In this document: positions 34,682-44,241 of the stretch, piece by piece
How positions within the stretch are numbered: the first letter of the stretch is position 1
How the letters are laid out: the number at the start of each line of letters is the position of its first letter
Source of the DNA: Posidoniimonas corsicana
GTDB lineage: Bacteria > Planctomycetota > Planctomycetia > Pirellulales > Lacipirellulaceae
DNA length: 64,000 nucleotides
Assembly: GCF_007859765.1 (NCBI RefSeq)
Contig: NZ_SIHJ01000005.1
Span: forward strand, 248,001 to 312,000
Reading direction: 5' to 3'
Program-made: the position numbers and the translations under genes
Notes under the pieces: model-generated
What the model was told of the DNA's origin: nothing
Seen by the model: the letters and a program-made list of their open reading frames with translations, nothing else
Database searches by the model: none

Positions 34682-35248
34682 CTAGGGGTTCTCTTGATCC
34701 CGCTCGATCGCGGACTTGAGCCGCTGCCGGGCGTGGTACAGCCGCGACTTGACCGTGCCGACCGGGAGGCCGGCCGCCTCGGCGATTTCCGCCAGCGGCA
34801 TGCCGTCCGAGTAGTGCATGGCCAGCAGCGTCTGGTCCTGACGGGGCAGACTCTTCAACATCCGCCGCACGGCGTCCCGACGGTCGGTCGTCGTGTTGTC
34901 GGCGGCGGGCGTCGGCGGTTCGTCTGTTAGCGGCTCGGTTGTGTTGCGGCTGCGCTGCCGGCGGCGGATCCAGTCGGCGCACCTCCGGGCGACAATCTGG
35001 TAGGCCCAGCGGCGGAAGCAGGCCGGGTCGTCCAGGCGGTCGAGCCCGCGGACGATGCCGAGCCACGCCTCTTGGGCGGCCTCGGCCGCGCCGTCGGCGT
35101 TGCCGGTGAGTCGCATCGCGTGCCGGCCGAGCCGGGGGCTCCACCGCTCGACCAGCTCTTCGAGCGCGTCCTCCTCGCCGGACTGGGCCCTGATCACCAG
35201 CCACTGGTTGTAGGCGTCGTCGGCGGGCGGGGGGGCGTCGGTAGGCAT
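34682..35248 (-). CDS. ECF-type RNA polymerase sigma factor
   Basis: 188 residues from ATG 35248. Region 2 is seen in [20 protein letters not shown] and [20 protein letters not shown], region 4 in [20 protein letters not shown] and [20 protein letters not shown], a standard sigma-70 helix-turn-helix. A Pro/Thr-rich linker separates the two. The membrane protein that follows is the likely regulator. Target promoters are unknown; divergent transcription from the thioredoxin-domain gene leaves about 150 bases for both promoters. Confidence 0.9.
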   Translation of the reverse strand: MPTDAPPPADDAYNQWLVIRAQSGEEDALEELVERWSPRLGRHAMRLTGNADGAAEAAQEAWLGIVRGLDRLDDPACFRRWAYQIVARRCADWIRRRQRSRNTTEPLTDEPPTPAADNTTTDRRDAVRRMLKSLPRQDQTLLAMHYSDGMPLAEIAEAAGLPVGTVKSRLYHARQRLKSAIERDQENP

Positions 35249-35400
35249 GCGCGGCAGCGGGTTACTCTCCTGGTCGGCGAACGGCCGCCGCGGTTCACAG
35301 GAATCCGGGAATTCTGCAAGACCCGCCGCGTTTGTTAGCATACGGGCTTGGCCCGGGCTACCGACGCCGTCCCCTCGCCCTTCCCTCCCACGTAAGATTC

Positions 35401-37467
35401 ATGCCCAACCGCCTCGCGAACGAGTCCTCCCCCTACCTGCTGCAGCACCAGGACAACCCCGTTGACTGGCAGCCGTGGGGCGAGGAGGCGCTGGCCGAGG
35501 CCGCCCGGCGGGACGTGCCGATCTTCCTGTCGATCGGCTACTCGGCCTGCCACTGGTGCCACGTGATGGAGTACGAGAGCTTTGAGAACCAGGCGATCGC
35601 CGACTACCTGAATGAGCACTACGTGTCGATCAAGGTAGACCGCGAGGAGCGGCCCGACCTGGACCAGATCTACATGAACGCGGTGCAGATGCTGACCGGC
35701 CGGGGCGGCTGGCCGATGAGCGTGTTCCTGACACCGCAGCTCAAGCCGTTCTACGGCGGCACCTACTGGCCGGCCTCGGCCGCGCGCGGCATGCCCGGCT
35801 TCGACCAGGTGCTGGCGGCGGTCGTCGACGCGTGGCAGAACCGCCGCGAGCAGGCCGAGCAGACCGCCATGGAGCTGACCGAGAAGATCCAGTCGCTCGC
35901 GCTGCCCGAGCGGCGCGAGCAACAACTCGACGGCCCGCTGCTGGTCGGCGCGTGCGAGCGGCTGGAGCGGGACTTCGACCCGCAGCACGGCGGCTTCGGC
36001 GGCGCGCCCAAGTTCCCGCAGCCGATGAACCTGCAGGCGCTGCTCCGCGGGTGGCAGCGGACCGGGCGGCAGGCGCTGCTCGACATGGTCACCACCACGC
36101 TCGACAAGATGCACGCCGGCGGCATGTACGACCACCTGGGCGGCGGCTTCGCCCGCTACAGCGTCGACGAGCGGTGGCTGGTGCCGCACTTCGAGAAGAT
36201 GCTGTACGACAACGCCAGCCTGGCGGTCGCGTACCTGGAGGGCTTCCTCGCCGCCGACGAGCCGCGGTACGCGCAGGTCACGCGCGAGACGCTCGACTAC
36301 GTGCTCCGCGACATGACCGACCCGGCCGGCGGCTTCTACAGCGCCGAGGACGCCGATAGCGAGGGGCACGAGGGCAAGTTCTACGTCTGGAAGCCGGAGC
36401 AGATCCGCTCGGTGCTCGGCGAGACCGACGCCGACCTGTTCTGCCGCGTGTACGACGTCACGCCGATCGGCAACTTCGAGGGGCAGAACATCCTCAACCT
36501 GCCCAAGAGCATCGACCAGCAGGCGCAGCTGCTAAAGCTCGACCCGGCCGACCTGTCCCAGCGCCTGGCGGCCATGCGGCAGAAGCTGCTGGCCGAGCGC
36601 GCCAAGCGGGTCCGCCCGGGGCGCGACGAAAAGGTGCTGGTCAACTGGAACGGCCTGATGATCGACGCGTTGGCCAGGGCGGGCGCCGCGCTGAGCGAGC
36701 CTCGCTACCTGGACGCCGCCCGCCGCGCCGCCGACTTCCTGCTGGCCGAGCTCTCGCCCAAGCCGGGGCGGCTGCTGCACACCTGGGCCGGCGGCCGGGC
36801 GAAGCTGAACGCGTACCTGGACGACTACGCCGCGCTGTCCGGCGCGCTTATCAGTCTGTACGAGGCGACCTTCGAGGAGCGCTACCTCGACGCCGCCGGC
36901 GGGCTGCTCGACACGGTGCTCGAGCGGTTCACCGACCCGGCCAGCGGCTCGTTCTTCTACACCTCCAACGACCACGACGAGCTGATCACCCGCACGCTCG
37001 AGCTGACCGACAACGCCACGCCCAGCGGAGCGTCATTGGCGACCACGGCCTTGGTGCGGCTCGGCAAGCTGACCGGCAACGAGGCCTACCTGGCCGCGGC
37101 CGACCGGGCGCTGCAGGCGTCGGCCTCGATGATGGAGCGGGTGCCGATCGCGATGGGCCAGATGCTGGTCGCGCTGGACCTGTACGCCGGGCCCACGCCG
37201 GAGCTGGTGTTCACCGGCCCGGACGCCAAGCGGCTGGCCGAGTCCACGCACCGCCGCTTCCTGCCCCGCCGGGTGATCGCCTGCCGTCCGGGCTCCGGCG
37301 GCGGGGGCGACGCGCCCGGGTCGCCGCTCCTGACCGGCACGTTCAGCGGGCGTGACGCGGCCGCCGAGTCGAGGCTGTACGTGTGCGAGAACCACGCCTG
37401 CCAGGCGCCGGTTGAGGGGAGCGAGGCGATCGTCGCGCGGCTGAAGGAGCTGACCGAAGAGCGTTAG
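35401..37467 (+). CDS. Thioredoxin-domain/(alpha/alpha)6-barrel protein (YyaL/SSP411 family)
   Basis: 688 residues from ATG 35401. The N-terminal DUF255 thioredoxin-like domain begins [20 protein letters not shown] and carries [10 protein letters not shown], with a CxxC pair (Cys50, Cys53). The large C-terminal part resembles N-acylglucosamine 2-epimerase or glycosidase barrels: [47 protein letters not shown] and [15 protein letters not shown]. The family is widespread in bacteria and animals; its biochemical function is not established. No signal peptide, so cytoplasmic. Confidence 0.92.
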   Translation: MPNRLANESSPYLLQHQDNPVDWQPWGEEALAEAARRDVPIFLSIGYSACHWCHVMEYESFENQAIADYLNEHYVSIKVDREERPDLDQIYMNAVQMLTGRGGWPMSVFLTPQLKPFYGGTYWPASAARGMPGFDQVLAAVVDAWQNRREQAEQTAMELTEKIQSLALPERREQQLDGPLLVGACERLERDFDPQHGGFGGAPKFPQPMNLQALLRGWQRTGRQALLDMVTTTLDKMHAGGMYDHLGGGFARYSVDERWLVPHFEKMLYDNASLAVAYLEGFLAADEPRYAQVTRETLDYVLRDMTDPAGGFYSAEDADSEGHEGKFYVWKPEQIRSVLGETDADLFCRVYDVTPIGNFEGQNILNLPKSIDQQAQLLKLDPADLSQRLAAMRQKLLAERAKRVRPGRDEKVLVNWNGLMIDALARAGAALSEPRYLDAARRAADFLLAELSPKPGRLLHTWAGGRAKLNAYLDDYAALSGALISLYEATFEERYLDAAGGLLDTVLERFTDPASGSFFYTSNDHDELITRTLELTDNATPSGASLATTALVRLGKLTGNEAYLAAADRALQASASMMERVPIAMGQMLVALDLYAGPTPELVFTGPDAKRLAESTHRRFLPRRVIACRPGSGGGGDAPGSPLLTGTFSGRDAAAESRLYVCENHACQAPVEGSEAIVARLKELTEER

Positions 37468-37496
37468 CCTCGAGCAGCAAGCAGGAGACCCTCCAG

Positions 37497-37625
37497 CCGA
37501 CAGATTACTTCTGTCGGAGGCGCCACGCTGAGCGTTGCCACGGGAAGCTATAGAAAACCAGCGCTTTGGCGGTGGCAAGCAGTGGGGGCTTAAATCCGGG
37601 GCATCCGACGGATGTAATCCGTCGG
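37497..37625. repeat. Two adjacent short palindromes after the thioredoxin-domain gene
   Basis: CCGACAGA (37497-37504) pairs with TCTGTCGG (37510-37517) around TTACT, and CCGACGGAT (37605-37613) pairs perfectly with ATCCGTCGG (37617-37625) around GTA. They are variants of one motif, CCGAC(A/G)GA, in the 189-base spacer between convergent genes. They could act as terminators or belong to a dispersed palindrome family. Confidence 0.7.
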
Positions 37626-37656
37626 CTGTTGTGTGTGCGTTTAACGTAGCCCTGCG

Positions 37657-39039
37657 CTACTCTCGTTCGACTGCCCAGTCCCGCGGCGCGACAAATCCCT
37701 CACGGCCCTCACCATACGGCAAGCTCTGCACGTCGGAGGTCAGCGATTCGAATGCGGCCAGCTCGCGTCGGAGCGCTTCGGCGACCGTGGGGTGTTGGTC
37801 GGCCAGGTCGGCGCGTTCGGCCGGGCGGGCGGACATCTCGAACAGCTTGCCGTCTTTCAGCTTCCAGTCCTGGGTGACAACCGCGTGGTGGCCCAGGTAG
37901 AGCGACCGGTCGGCGGGCGGCGCAGAACCGCCGAGCAACGGCAGCAGGTTGACGCCATCGATCTCGTTCCGCGGCGTCGGCGCACCACCGGCGGCCGCCA
38001 GCAGTGTCGGCAGCACGTCGATGTATGCGGTCAGCGCGTCGAGCTTGCGTCCGCCTGTGATGCGGGCCGGCCAACGCACGATCGTCGGCACGCGGACGCC
38101 GCCCTCCCACACGCTCCCCTTGGCGCCGCGCAACGGCTTGTTGCTGCCGCCGTGCTGGGGCGTGCCGCCGTTGTCGCTCAGGAACCACACCAGGGTGTTC
38201 TCTGCCTGGCCGCTTTGGTCGATCGCGTCGAGCACCCGGCCGACGCCCCGATCGAGCGCGTCGACCATCGCGCGGAACGTCTGCCGCTTGGTGTTGCCAC
38301 GCCCCCTCAGGTCGGCGGCTGCGTTTTTGCTGCCGAACCGCGGCCGGTCAGGGTCAAAGCCCTGCCGGGCCAACGCCTGCTGTTCGGCCTGCAGCGGCGA
38401 GTGCGGCGCGTTAAATGGGACGTAGAGGAAGAACGGCGCCTCACCGCGGTGGTCGCCGATGAACCGGACCGCCTCGTCGGCCAACAGCGTCGTCGCGTAG
38501 CCCTGGTCGCGGCTGGGCTGGAACCCACGGTACCAGTCGAGCTCGCCCTCACGCTCGTGGGTGAAGTAGTCGATAGCGCCGTTGAGGTGACCATAGAACT
38601 CGGTGAAGCCGCGCGACAGTGGGTGGTACCGGCGCCGCGAGTGCCCCAGGTGCCACTTGCCCACGCACGCACGCCGCTGGTAGCCGGCTTCGGCGAGCAG
38701 CTCCGGCAGGCACTGCTCATCGGTCGACAGGCCGAAGTCCCGCCAGGGAGGAATGACGTCGTTGTGCAGGCCGAAGCGGTGAGGGTAGCGGCCGGTCATC
38801 AGCCCGGCCCGAGTAGGAGAGCAAACCGGGCAGACGTAGAACCGATCGAGCTCGACGCCGGCGGCCGCCAGCCGATCGATGTGGGGGGTGTTTACCCTGG
38901 CGTTGTGGTAGCCGACATCGTTCCACCCGAGGTCGTCGGCGACCAGCAGCACGATATTTGGCGGCGCGGCGACCACTTGGTCGCAGCACGCCGTCGCGAA
39001 AGCTGCCAACACCGCGCCGCGCCAAATGAGTCCCGCCAT
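37657..39039 (-). CDS. Exported type I sulfatase (arylsulfatase family)
   Basis: 460 residues from ATG 39039. The signal peptide core is LIWRGAVLAAFATACCD. The mature part starts PPNIVLLVADDLGWNDVGY (metal-binding Asp pair) and has the formylglycine motif CSPTRAGLMTGRYPHR, with Cys73 expected to be oxidised by a formylglycine-generating enzyme. VGKWHLGH, FNAPHSPLQ and FLSDNGGTPQHGGSN supply further active-site residues. It would remove sulfate esters from marine polysaccharides. It has no dedicated glycosidase next to it. Confidence 0.93.
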   Translation of the reverse strand: MAGLIWRGAVLAAFATACCDQVVAAPPNIVLLVADDLGWNDVGYHNARVNTPHIDRLAAAGVELDRFYVCPVCSPTRAGLMTGRYPHRFGLHNDVIPPWRDFGLSTDEQCLPELLAEAGYQRRACVGKWHLGHSRRRYHPLSRGFTEFYGHLNGAIDYFTHEREGELDWYRGFQPSRDQGYATTLLADEAVRFIGDHRGEAPFFLYVPFNAPHSPLQAEQQALARQGFDPDRPRFGSKNAAADLRGRGNTKRQTFRAMVDALDRGVGRVLDAIDQSGQAENTLVWFLSDNGGTPQHGGSNKPLRGAKGSVWEGGVRVPTIVRWPARITGGRKLDALTAYIDVLPTLLAAAGGAPTPRNEIDGVNLLPLLGGSAPPADRSLYLGHHAVVTQDWKLKDGKLFEMSARPAERADLADQHPTVAEALRRELAAFESLTSDVQSLPYGEGREGFVAPRDWAVERE

Positions 39040-39197
39040 CACTGCTTCTCGCCAAGGGGCCAATGCTGGTCCATGTCAACGGCTCCGGGAACGGCGTTCT
39101 TGATTGAGCACGCCGGGGTGGGCGATTAGACTCACGAGGGCGTCGCCTCATCGCTCTGCTTGTCACCACAGCTGTCCGCTTGCCGAGAGCTAGCCTA

Positions 39198-39836
39198 ATG
39201 TATCGCAACACGCTGCTGATTGCCTCCTGCTCGCTGCTGCTTTGCGCGTCACGCTGTGCCGCGTTTGGTGTCCCAGAGCCGGTCTTCGTGATCGAGCCCG
39301 ACAACTATGCCGACGGCACGGTGCTCAACAGCATCTCGCCGCTGGTGACGCTCTCAACCGGCGCGTTCAGCGACAATCGCCCCACATTTGATGTCGTTGC
39401 ATCGACCGACCCGCAGGACGCGTCGACCGGCGCCAAGGTGTTCGCCCACGGCGGTGGCGTCTCGTTCTTCAACTCCGGCCGGACATTCCGGATGGACTTC
39501 CCCAGCCCGCCACGCAAGGTCGAACTCGACTACATCGCCAGCGGCTTCTTCGACAACCTCTACCTGGGGCGGATCGAGGGGTACGACACCGCGGGCAACC
39601 TGATCGAGGTCGACGAGACCGCGCTGCTCGCCGGCGGGCAGTTCGAGACGCTCACCCTCTCGGCGCCCGGCATCGCCTACGCGGTCGCCTACCCGCCCGA
39701 AGACTCGTTCGGCGATTTTGACTTCCTGCGGATCACGGCGCCCGAGCCAACTGGCCTACTGCTGGCCGTGACGGCCTTTGCAGTGGCAGCCGGTAGGCGG
39801 TCGCGGGCCGGACGGGCCCGGACCTCTATCCAGTGA
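39198..39836 (+). CDS. PEP-CTERM-type exported protein
   Basis: 212 residues from ATG 39198, with a signal peptide (MYRNTLLIASCSLLLCAS). The mature part is beta-rich (TFDVVASTDPQDASTGAKVF, YLGRIEGYDTAGNLIEVDE) with no catalytic motif. The end, APEPTGLLLAVTAFAVAAGR followed by RSR, is a PEP-CTERM sorting signal: the PEP triplet, a hydrophobic stretch and basic residues, with a longer basic tail than usual. Exosortase would cut and attach it at the surface. Function unknown. Confidence 0.75.
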   Translation: MYRNTLLIASCSLLLCASRCAAFGVPEPVFVIEPDNYADGTVLNSISPLVTLSTGAFSDNRPTFDVVASTDPQDASTGAKVFAHGGGVSFFNSGRTFRMDFPSPPRKVELDYIASGFFDNLYLGRIEGYDTAGNLIEVDETALLAGGQFETLTLSAPGIAYAVAYPPEDSFGDFDFLRITAPEPTGLLLAVTAFAVAAGRRSRAGRARTSIQ

Positions 39837-39970
39837 GCGGCCCTGCAAGCGGGCCGGGAGAATCTGGAACTCTTTCTCAGAATTGTGCACGGATCGGGCC
39901 GCGGTTAGCCACTAACAGCAGTGGACGGTCGATATATGCCGCCATTCTGCCTCCAACCGCGACGAATCCC

Positions 39971-42247
39971 ATGCGTCTGACACTCCGCACCCTGCTGGCC
40001 TACCTCGACAACATCCTGGAGCCCCAGGACCAGGAAGAACTCTCCCGCAGGGTCGCGGCGAGCGACGTCGCGAACGACCTGCTGCACCGCACGCGGGACG
40101 CCACGCGGCGGCTGCGCCAGCCGGCGCCCGACGTGAACGCCAGCGGCCCGCAGAGCGACGCCAACACAGTCGCGGAGTACCTGGACAACACGCTGCCGCC
40201 GGACGACGTCACGGAATTTGAGCGGCGGTGCCTGGACCTCGAGACCTTCCCCGACGCCGACTCGCACCTGGCCGAGACGGCCTTGTGCCACCACGTGCTG
40301 ACCATGGTGCTGGGCCAACGGGCGGATATCGACCCGGCCACCAAGCAACGGCTGTACGCCATGGGCCGTGGCGCGGCGGCCGCGACCGCCGCCCCTCCGG
40401 CCGAGCCCCAGGAAGTGGGTCCGCCGGTGCACGAGCACAGCAGCGTCGCGGAGATCCCGGACTACCTGCGGGCCTCGGAGCGGTCGGTTGTCAGCCGGCT
40501 GCTGCCAGCGATAGCGGCGTTGCTGCTGCTGGCGGTGACCGCGTTCCTGGCGTTTGGCCCCGGTGGCTGGATGCGCGAGAAGGGCGAGCCGGTCGCCGCG
40601 AACAACGGGGCCGCCAGCCCGGCAGAGGCCGGCGCCGCGTCCCCCGAGGAGGGCGAGCCAGCGCCTATCGTGCCGCCGATCGACGAGCCACAAACCGGCG
40701 GCGACACGCCCGGCGGCGTGGCGGATGGAGAACCAGAAGACGAGCCCTCCGGCGACCCAGACGAAGTAATCTCGGAGGAGACCGTCGTCGAGGTTGAGGA
40801 GCCAATCGACCCGGCCGCCGGCGTCCCCGGCGTGGGCGTGGTTGACGAGGGCATGGCCGACGAAGCATCGGGCGAGACCGCCACGGTGTCCGAGCAGGGG
40901 CCCGACCCGCTGGAAGGGGTCGACCCGCCGATCCCCGGTGTCCCAACCGCGCCCGGTGAGGCGTTGGCCGACGCGCCAACCGGAGAAGGCGGCGAGGAAG
41001 CAATGACGACCGACCCCGCCGAGGCGGTCGCGTCGGACGACAGCTCCGAAGAGGGCGCCGACCCACTGGAGCCGGTCGAGCCGGAGCCGCCCAAGCGGCT
41101 CGGCATGGTGTTCTCCCAGGGCGCGGTGCTGCTGCGGCTGGACGAGGCCACCGACCAGCCGGTCTGGCGCCGCGTCGCGGACCGCGCCGAGGTGATGCCC
41201 GGCGAGAAGCTGCTGTCGCTGCCGACCTACCGGCCGGCCGTGGCGTTCGACTCCGAGATCGTGCTCGACCTGTTCGACGGAACCCGGGTCAACGTGGGTT
41301 CGCTCGGCGAGTCGACCCCAGAAGTGAACGTGGTCTACGGCCGCCTGCTGCTGACCAACATGGGCAAGACGCCCGCGGAGCTGTCATTCTCGCTGGGCGA
41401 GCGGTTCGGCCGGCTCACCCTCGGCGAGGCGTCGTCGCTGGCGATCGAGGTCGAGCGGCTCTTCCAGCCCGGGGTCGACCCGCGGCAGCAGGCCGCGCCG
41501 CTGGTGGCGGAGTGCTACGCGCCGGTGGGGGACGTTGAGTGGGCCGGCGCCGACTTTGAGATCAACGCCGCGGACCGCGGCATGTGGATGATCTCCGACC
41601 AAGAGGTCAGCGAGATCCAGCCCTACTCCACCGACCCCACCTGGCTGGAGGACCGCACGCCGTCGCGGGTGACCCGCGAGGCGTCCCCCCGCCTGGCGGC
41701 CCAGATCCAGGTCGGTCCGCCCGCCTGGACGCAGCTATCGGCCATCAACAACTCGCGGCTCAAGGAGGTGCGGGCGCTGGCCAACATCTGCGCGGTGCAC
41801 ATCGGCCAGTTTGACGCGATCGTCAAGGCGCTGCGTGACGAGGAGCAGTCCCTGTCCTGGAGCGAGGAGATCGCCGCGCTGCGGTTCGCCATGGCCAGCA
41901 GCCCAGCCCTGGCCCAGGCGGTGAACGATGAGCTCTACCGCCAGCGGCCCGAAGAAGTAGCGGAGGAGGTCTGGGAGATGCTCTGCGGCTACAACCTGCA
42001 GCAGGTGGGCGAGGACCCGGACGCCTGGCGGGTGGGCGCCATGCGGACGCTTATCGACCGCCTGTCCAGCGATCAGCTCGACGTGCGGGTGCTGGCAAAC
42101 ACCAACCTGGAGCAGATCACCGGCCGGCGGGGCGTGTTTAATCCGATCGGCACCTCGGGCGCCCGCGAGACCAGCATCAACCGCCAGCGGTCCCGGCTGG
42201 AGTCGGGCGAGCTGAAGCCCGCCGGGCTGACCTCGGCCGCCCCGTAA
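39971..42247 (+). CDS. Large single-pass membrane protein with anti-sigma-like N-terminus
   Basis: 758 residues from ATG 39971. It begins MRLTLRTLLAYLDNILEPQD and repeats the theme at NTVAEYLDNTLPPDDVTEFE, a start shared by large planctomycete proteins; the helical region recalls anti-sigma/FecR-like cytoplasmic domains. One membrane helix (about residues 178-196, core LLPAIAALLLLAVTAFLAF) is followed by about 170 residues very rich in Glu, Pro, Gly and Asp, then a folded region with FSQGAVLLRLDEATDQPVW that resembles FecR-like beta structure, and a helical C-terminus. It may sense or scaffold at the envelope. No sigma gene is adjacent. Confidence 0.75.
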   Translation: MRLTLRTLLAYLDNILEPQDQEELSRRVAASDVANDLLHRTRDATRRLRQPAPDVNASGPQSDANTVAEYLDNTLPPDDVTEFERRCLDLETFPDADSHLAETALCHHVLTMVLGQRADIDPATKQRLYAMGRGAAAATAAPPAEPQEVGPPVHEHSSVAEIPDYLRASERSVVSRLLPAIAALLLLAVTAFLAFGPGGWMREKGEPVAANNGAASPAEAGAASPEEGEPAPIVPPIDEPQTGGDTPGGVADGEPEDEPSGDPDEVISEETVVEVEEPIDPAAGVPGVGVVDEGMADEASGETATVSEQGPDPLEGVDPPIPGVPTAPGEALADAPTGEGGEEAMTTDPAEAVASDDSSEEGADPLEPVEPEPPKRLGMVFSQGAVLLRLDEATDQPVWRRVADRAEVMPGEKLLSLPTYRPAVAFDSEIVLDLFDGTRVNVGSLGESTPEVNVVYGRLLLTNMGKTPAELSFSLGERFGRLTLGEASSLAIEVERLFQPGVDPRQQAAPLVAECYAPVGDVEWAGADFEINAADRGMWMISDQEVSEIQPYSTDPTWLEDRTPSRVTREASPRLAAQIQVGPPAWTQLSAINNSRLKEVRALANICAVHIGQFDAIVKALRDEEQSLSWSEEIAALRFAMASSPALAQAVNDELYRQRPEEVAEEVWEMLCGYNLQQVGEDPDAWRVGAMRTLIDRLSSDQLDVRVLANTNLEQITGRRGVFNPIGTSGARETSINRQRSRLESGELKPAGLTSAAP

Positions 42248-42492
42248 CGCCGGGCAGGGCGAATTCCCGGCCCGTGGGGCTACAATAGCCGGTCCGGGAC
42301 GCAGCTTTCCCGGAGTTTTCTCGCCCGGCGGGGCCGATTAGTGCCCCGGCCGGCCCCGAACCTGTAGCCCGGGCCGCCGGCCCGAGCTCGGTTCCGTCTT
42401 TTTCCCGCCGCCGCTACAATGAGCCTCTTGGCCGCTGCGGCCCTCATCCCCTCTTTGACCGTTATCAGTTACGTATTTCGAAGGAAAACTCG

Positions 42493-42858
42493 GTGCAGAT
42501 TAACGTCACGACCAGGCACGGGCACCTGAATGAAGCAACCCAGGAGAAGCTGACGGCGAAAGCGGAGAAACTGCAGCGGTTCTTTGAGCGACTCAGCGCG
42601 ATCGAGATTGTGGTGGACCTGAAGGACCCCCACCGCCCGCGTGTGGACGTGAATGTATCGGCGGAGCACAAACACGACTTTGTGTCGCACGATCAAGGCG
42701 ATAACCTAATAGCGGTAGCCGACAGCGCCCTGCACAAGATGGAGGAGCAGCTGCGCCGCTACAAGGAGAAGGTACAAAACCGCCACCGCGACGCGTCGGT
42801 CAAGCGGCTCGAAGACGAGACCGTCGAGATGGGCGGGGACGAAGACGGCGATTCCTGA
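42493..42858 (+). CDS. hpf: Ribosome hibernation promoting factor (short HPF/RaiA type)
   Basis: 121 residues from GTG 42493, with AAGGA about 8 bases upstream. Binds the 30S decoding region in slow growth and inactivates or preserves ribosomes. Typical features are MQINVTTRHGHLNEATQEKL, RFFERLSAIEIVVDLKD and LIAVADSALHKMEEQLRRYK. The C-terminus is a short acidic tail (VEMGGDEDGDS) instead of the dimerisation domain of long HPF. First gene of the PTS cluster, as hpf lies beside ptsN in proteobacteria. Confidence 0.93.
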   Translation: MQINVTTRHGHLNEATQEKLTAKAEKLQRFFERLSAIEIVVDLKDPHRPRVDVNVSAEHKHDFVSHDQGDNLIAVADSALHKMEEQLRRYKEKVQNRHRDASVKRLEDETVEMGGDEDGDS

Positions 42859-43029
42859 TCGCCACCCAACGAGGCCGGCGCCCGGGAGCACCGTTCCCCG
42901 GCGGCCGAGCCCCAGCAGAAGAGCCACGGCGGGCGGGCCGCAGCAGATCGACCCGCCGCCCGGCGGGCCCCGGTAGGGCCGTCCGCCGCGCACCAGACAC
43001 AGCGTAAGACACAAGGAAACCAGTAACCG

Positions 43030-43506
43030 ATGAAATTCTCTGACTTCATCAGCAAGGACGCGATCCGTCCCCGCCTGGAGGCGACCGACAAAGAGTCCGT
43101 GATCCGCGAGATGGCCACCGCCCTGATGGAGGCCGGCGAGATCGCCGAGGAAAACTTTGACAGCATCGTTCAGGCGATCATGAAACGCGAGGAGCTCGGC
43201 AGCACCGGCATCGGCCGGGGCGTCGCGGTCCCGCACACCAAGCACCCCACGGTCAACAAGCTGTGCGGCGCAGTGGCGGTGAGCGAGAACGGCGTCGAGT
43301 TCGAGAGCCTGGACGGCGAGAAGGTCCACCTGCTGTTCCTGCTGGTGTCGCCGCCGGACCGCCCGGGCGACCACCTGCGGGCGCTGGAGAACATCTCGCG
43401 TCAGCTGCGGGACGACTCCTTCTGCCGGTTCCTGAAGCAGAGCTCCACCGCGGAAGACATCTGGCAGCTGCTGGAAGAAGCGGACAACAACCAGTTCGGT
43501 AACTAG
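43030..43506 (+). CDS. ptsN: PTS EIIA component, EIIA-Ntr (PtsN) type
   Basis: 158 residues. Phosphate acceptor and regulatory protein. The active site is GRGVAVPHTKHP with His69, and KREELGSTGIG precedes it; FLLVSPPDRPGDHLRALENI is the fructose/Ntr-type EIIA signature. There is no EIIB or EIIC around, so phosphate probably serves signalling rather than sugar uptake. It lies 171 bases after hpf and 45 bases before HPr. Confidence 0.93.
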   Translation: MKFSDFISKDAIRPRLEATDKESVIREMATALMEAGEIAEENFDSIVQAIMKREELGSTGIGRGVAVPHTKHPTVNKLCGAVAVSENGVEFESLDGEKVHLLFLLVSPPDRPGDHLRALENISRQLRDDSFCRFLKQSSTAEDIWQLLEEADNNQFGN

Positions 43507-43551
43507 CCGCACCCGTCCGCGGCGCCGACACGCCCTGGCGATGGCATTGCG

Positions 43552-43866
43552 ATGGCCGACGTGCAACAAACACAAGACGTCCTGGTGAAGAACCCGCACG
43601 GGTTGCACATCCGCCCGGCTAGCATCGTCGCCACCGAGGCCATGCGGTACGAGTCGCAGATCACGCTTGAGTTAGAGGGATACAAGGTAGACGCCAAGGC
43701 GGCCCTGCAGATCATGACGCTGGGCGCCAGAGAAGGCTCGACGATCACTGTCGCGGCGAGCGGGGCCGACGCCCAGCAGGCCGTGCAGAAGATCGCCGAG
43801 CTGATCGGCGGCTACTACGAGAACGACGACCACGACCAATCAGCGACGCAGGATCAGGCGGGCTGA
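43552..43866 (+). CDS. ptsH: Phosphocarrier protein HPr
   Basis: 104 residues, slightly longer than typical HPr because of a polar start (MADVQQTQD) and an acidic tail (YYENDDHDQSATQDQAG). Passes phosphate from Enzyme I to EIIA. The site NPHGLHIRPAS contains His19 (the His15 equivalent) and Arg21. The position of regulatory Ser46 is Ala50 (DAKAALQIMTL), so HprK-type phosphorylation is unlikely. Located 45 bases after the EIIA gene. Confidence 0.95.
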   Translation: MADVQQTQDVLVKNPHGLHIRPASIVATEAMRYESQITLELEGYKVDAKAALQIMTLGAREGSTITVAASGADAQQAVQKIAELIGGYYENDDHDQSATQDQAG

Positions 43867-44241
43867 GCGGCATTCCAAGCGGCGGCGGCGGGCCCTGCCC
43901 GCAGCGACCGCCGGGCGCCGCACGCCCCCGGGCCGAGCGCCGGCTGGGTCGGTGGTCGAAAGCTGGCCCGCCCCCGGCGGGCGAGGCGGCCTTGACGACG
44001 CGGCCACCGCCCGCCGCCAAGGCCGATCACTAACACAGACACAACAGCACACCCACAGCCCGGCAGCGCAGGCGACCGCCGCGCAGGCCGGGGCCCGGGA
44101 GCGGCCCGACGCGCCGTCCGCCCGTCGCACACGGCGACCGGCCGCGCGCCAAACCCCGGGGGTCGAGGGCGGCGCGGCCGCCCTGGCGCGGGGCCACGCC
44201 CCCGACGCCGCGGCCCGGCGGGTTGTGCCCGAAAGGGCGCT
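43867..44241. other. 375-base GC-rich spacer between HPr and Enzyme I genes
   Basis: No credible gene, although open frames exist because of GC content. It is almost pure G and C on both sides, with potential long stems (for example GCCCCCGGGCCGAGCGCCGG and CAGGCCGGGGCCCGGGAGC), and has a CA-rich, G-poor island in the middle (about 44030-44062). The last 15 bases form a small hairpin over the ptsI ribosome binding site. It may hold a promoter or processing site. Confidence 0.6.
44227..44238 (+). promoter_or_regulatory. GNRA-like hairpin covering the ptsI ribosome binding site
   Basis: GCCC-GAAA-GGGC forms a 4-bp GC stem with a GAAA tetraloop directly before the ATG at 44242. The AAAGGG Shine-Dalgarno-like sequence lies in the loop and 3' strand, so pairing would hide it. 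A translational control role is inferred. Confidence 0.5.
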
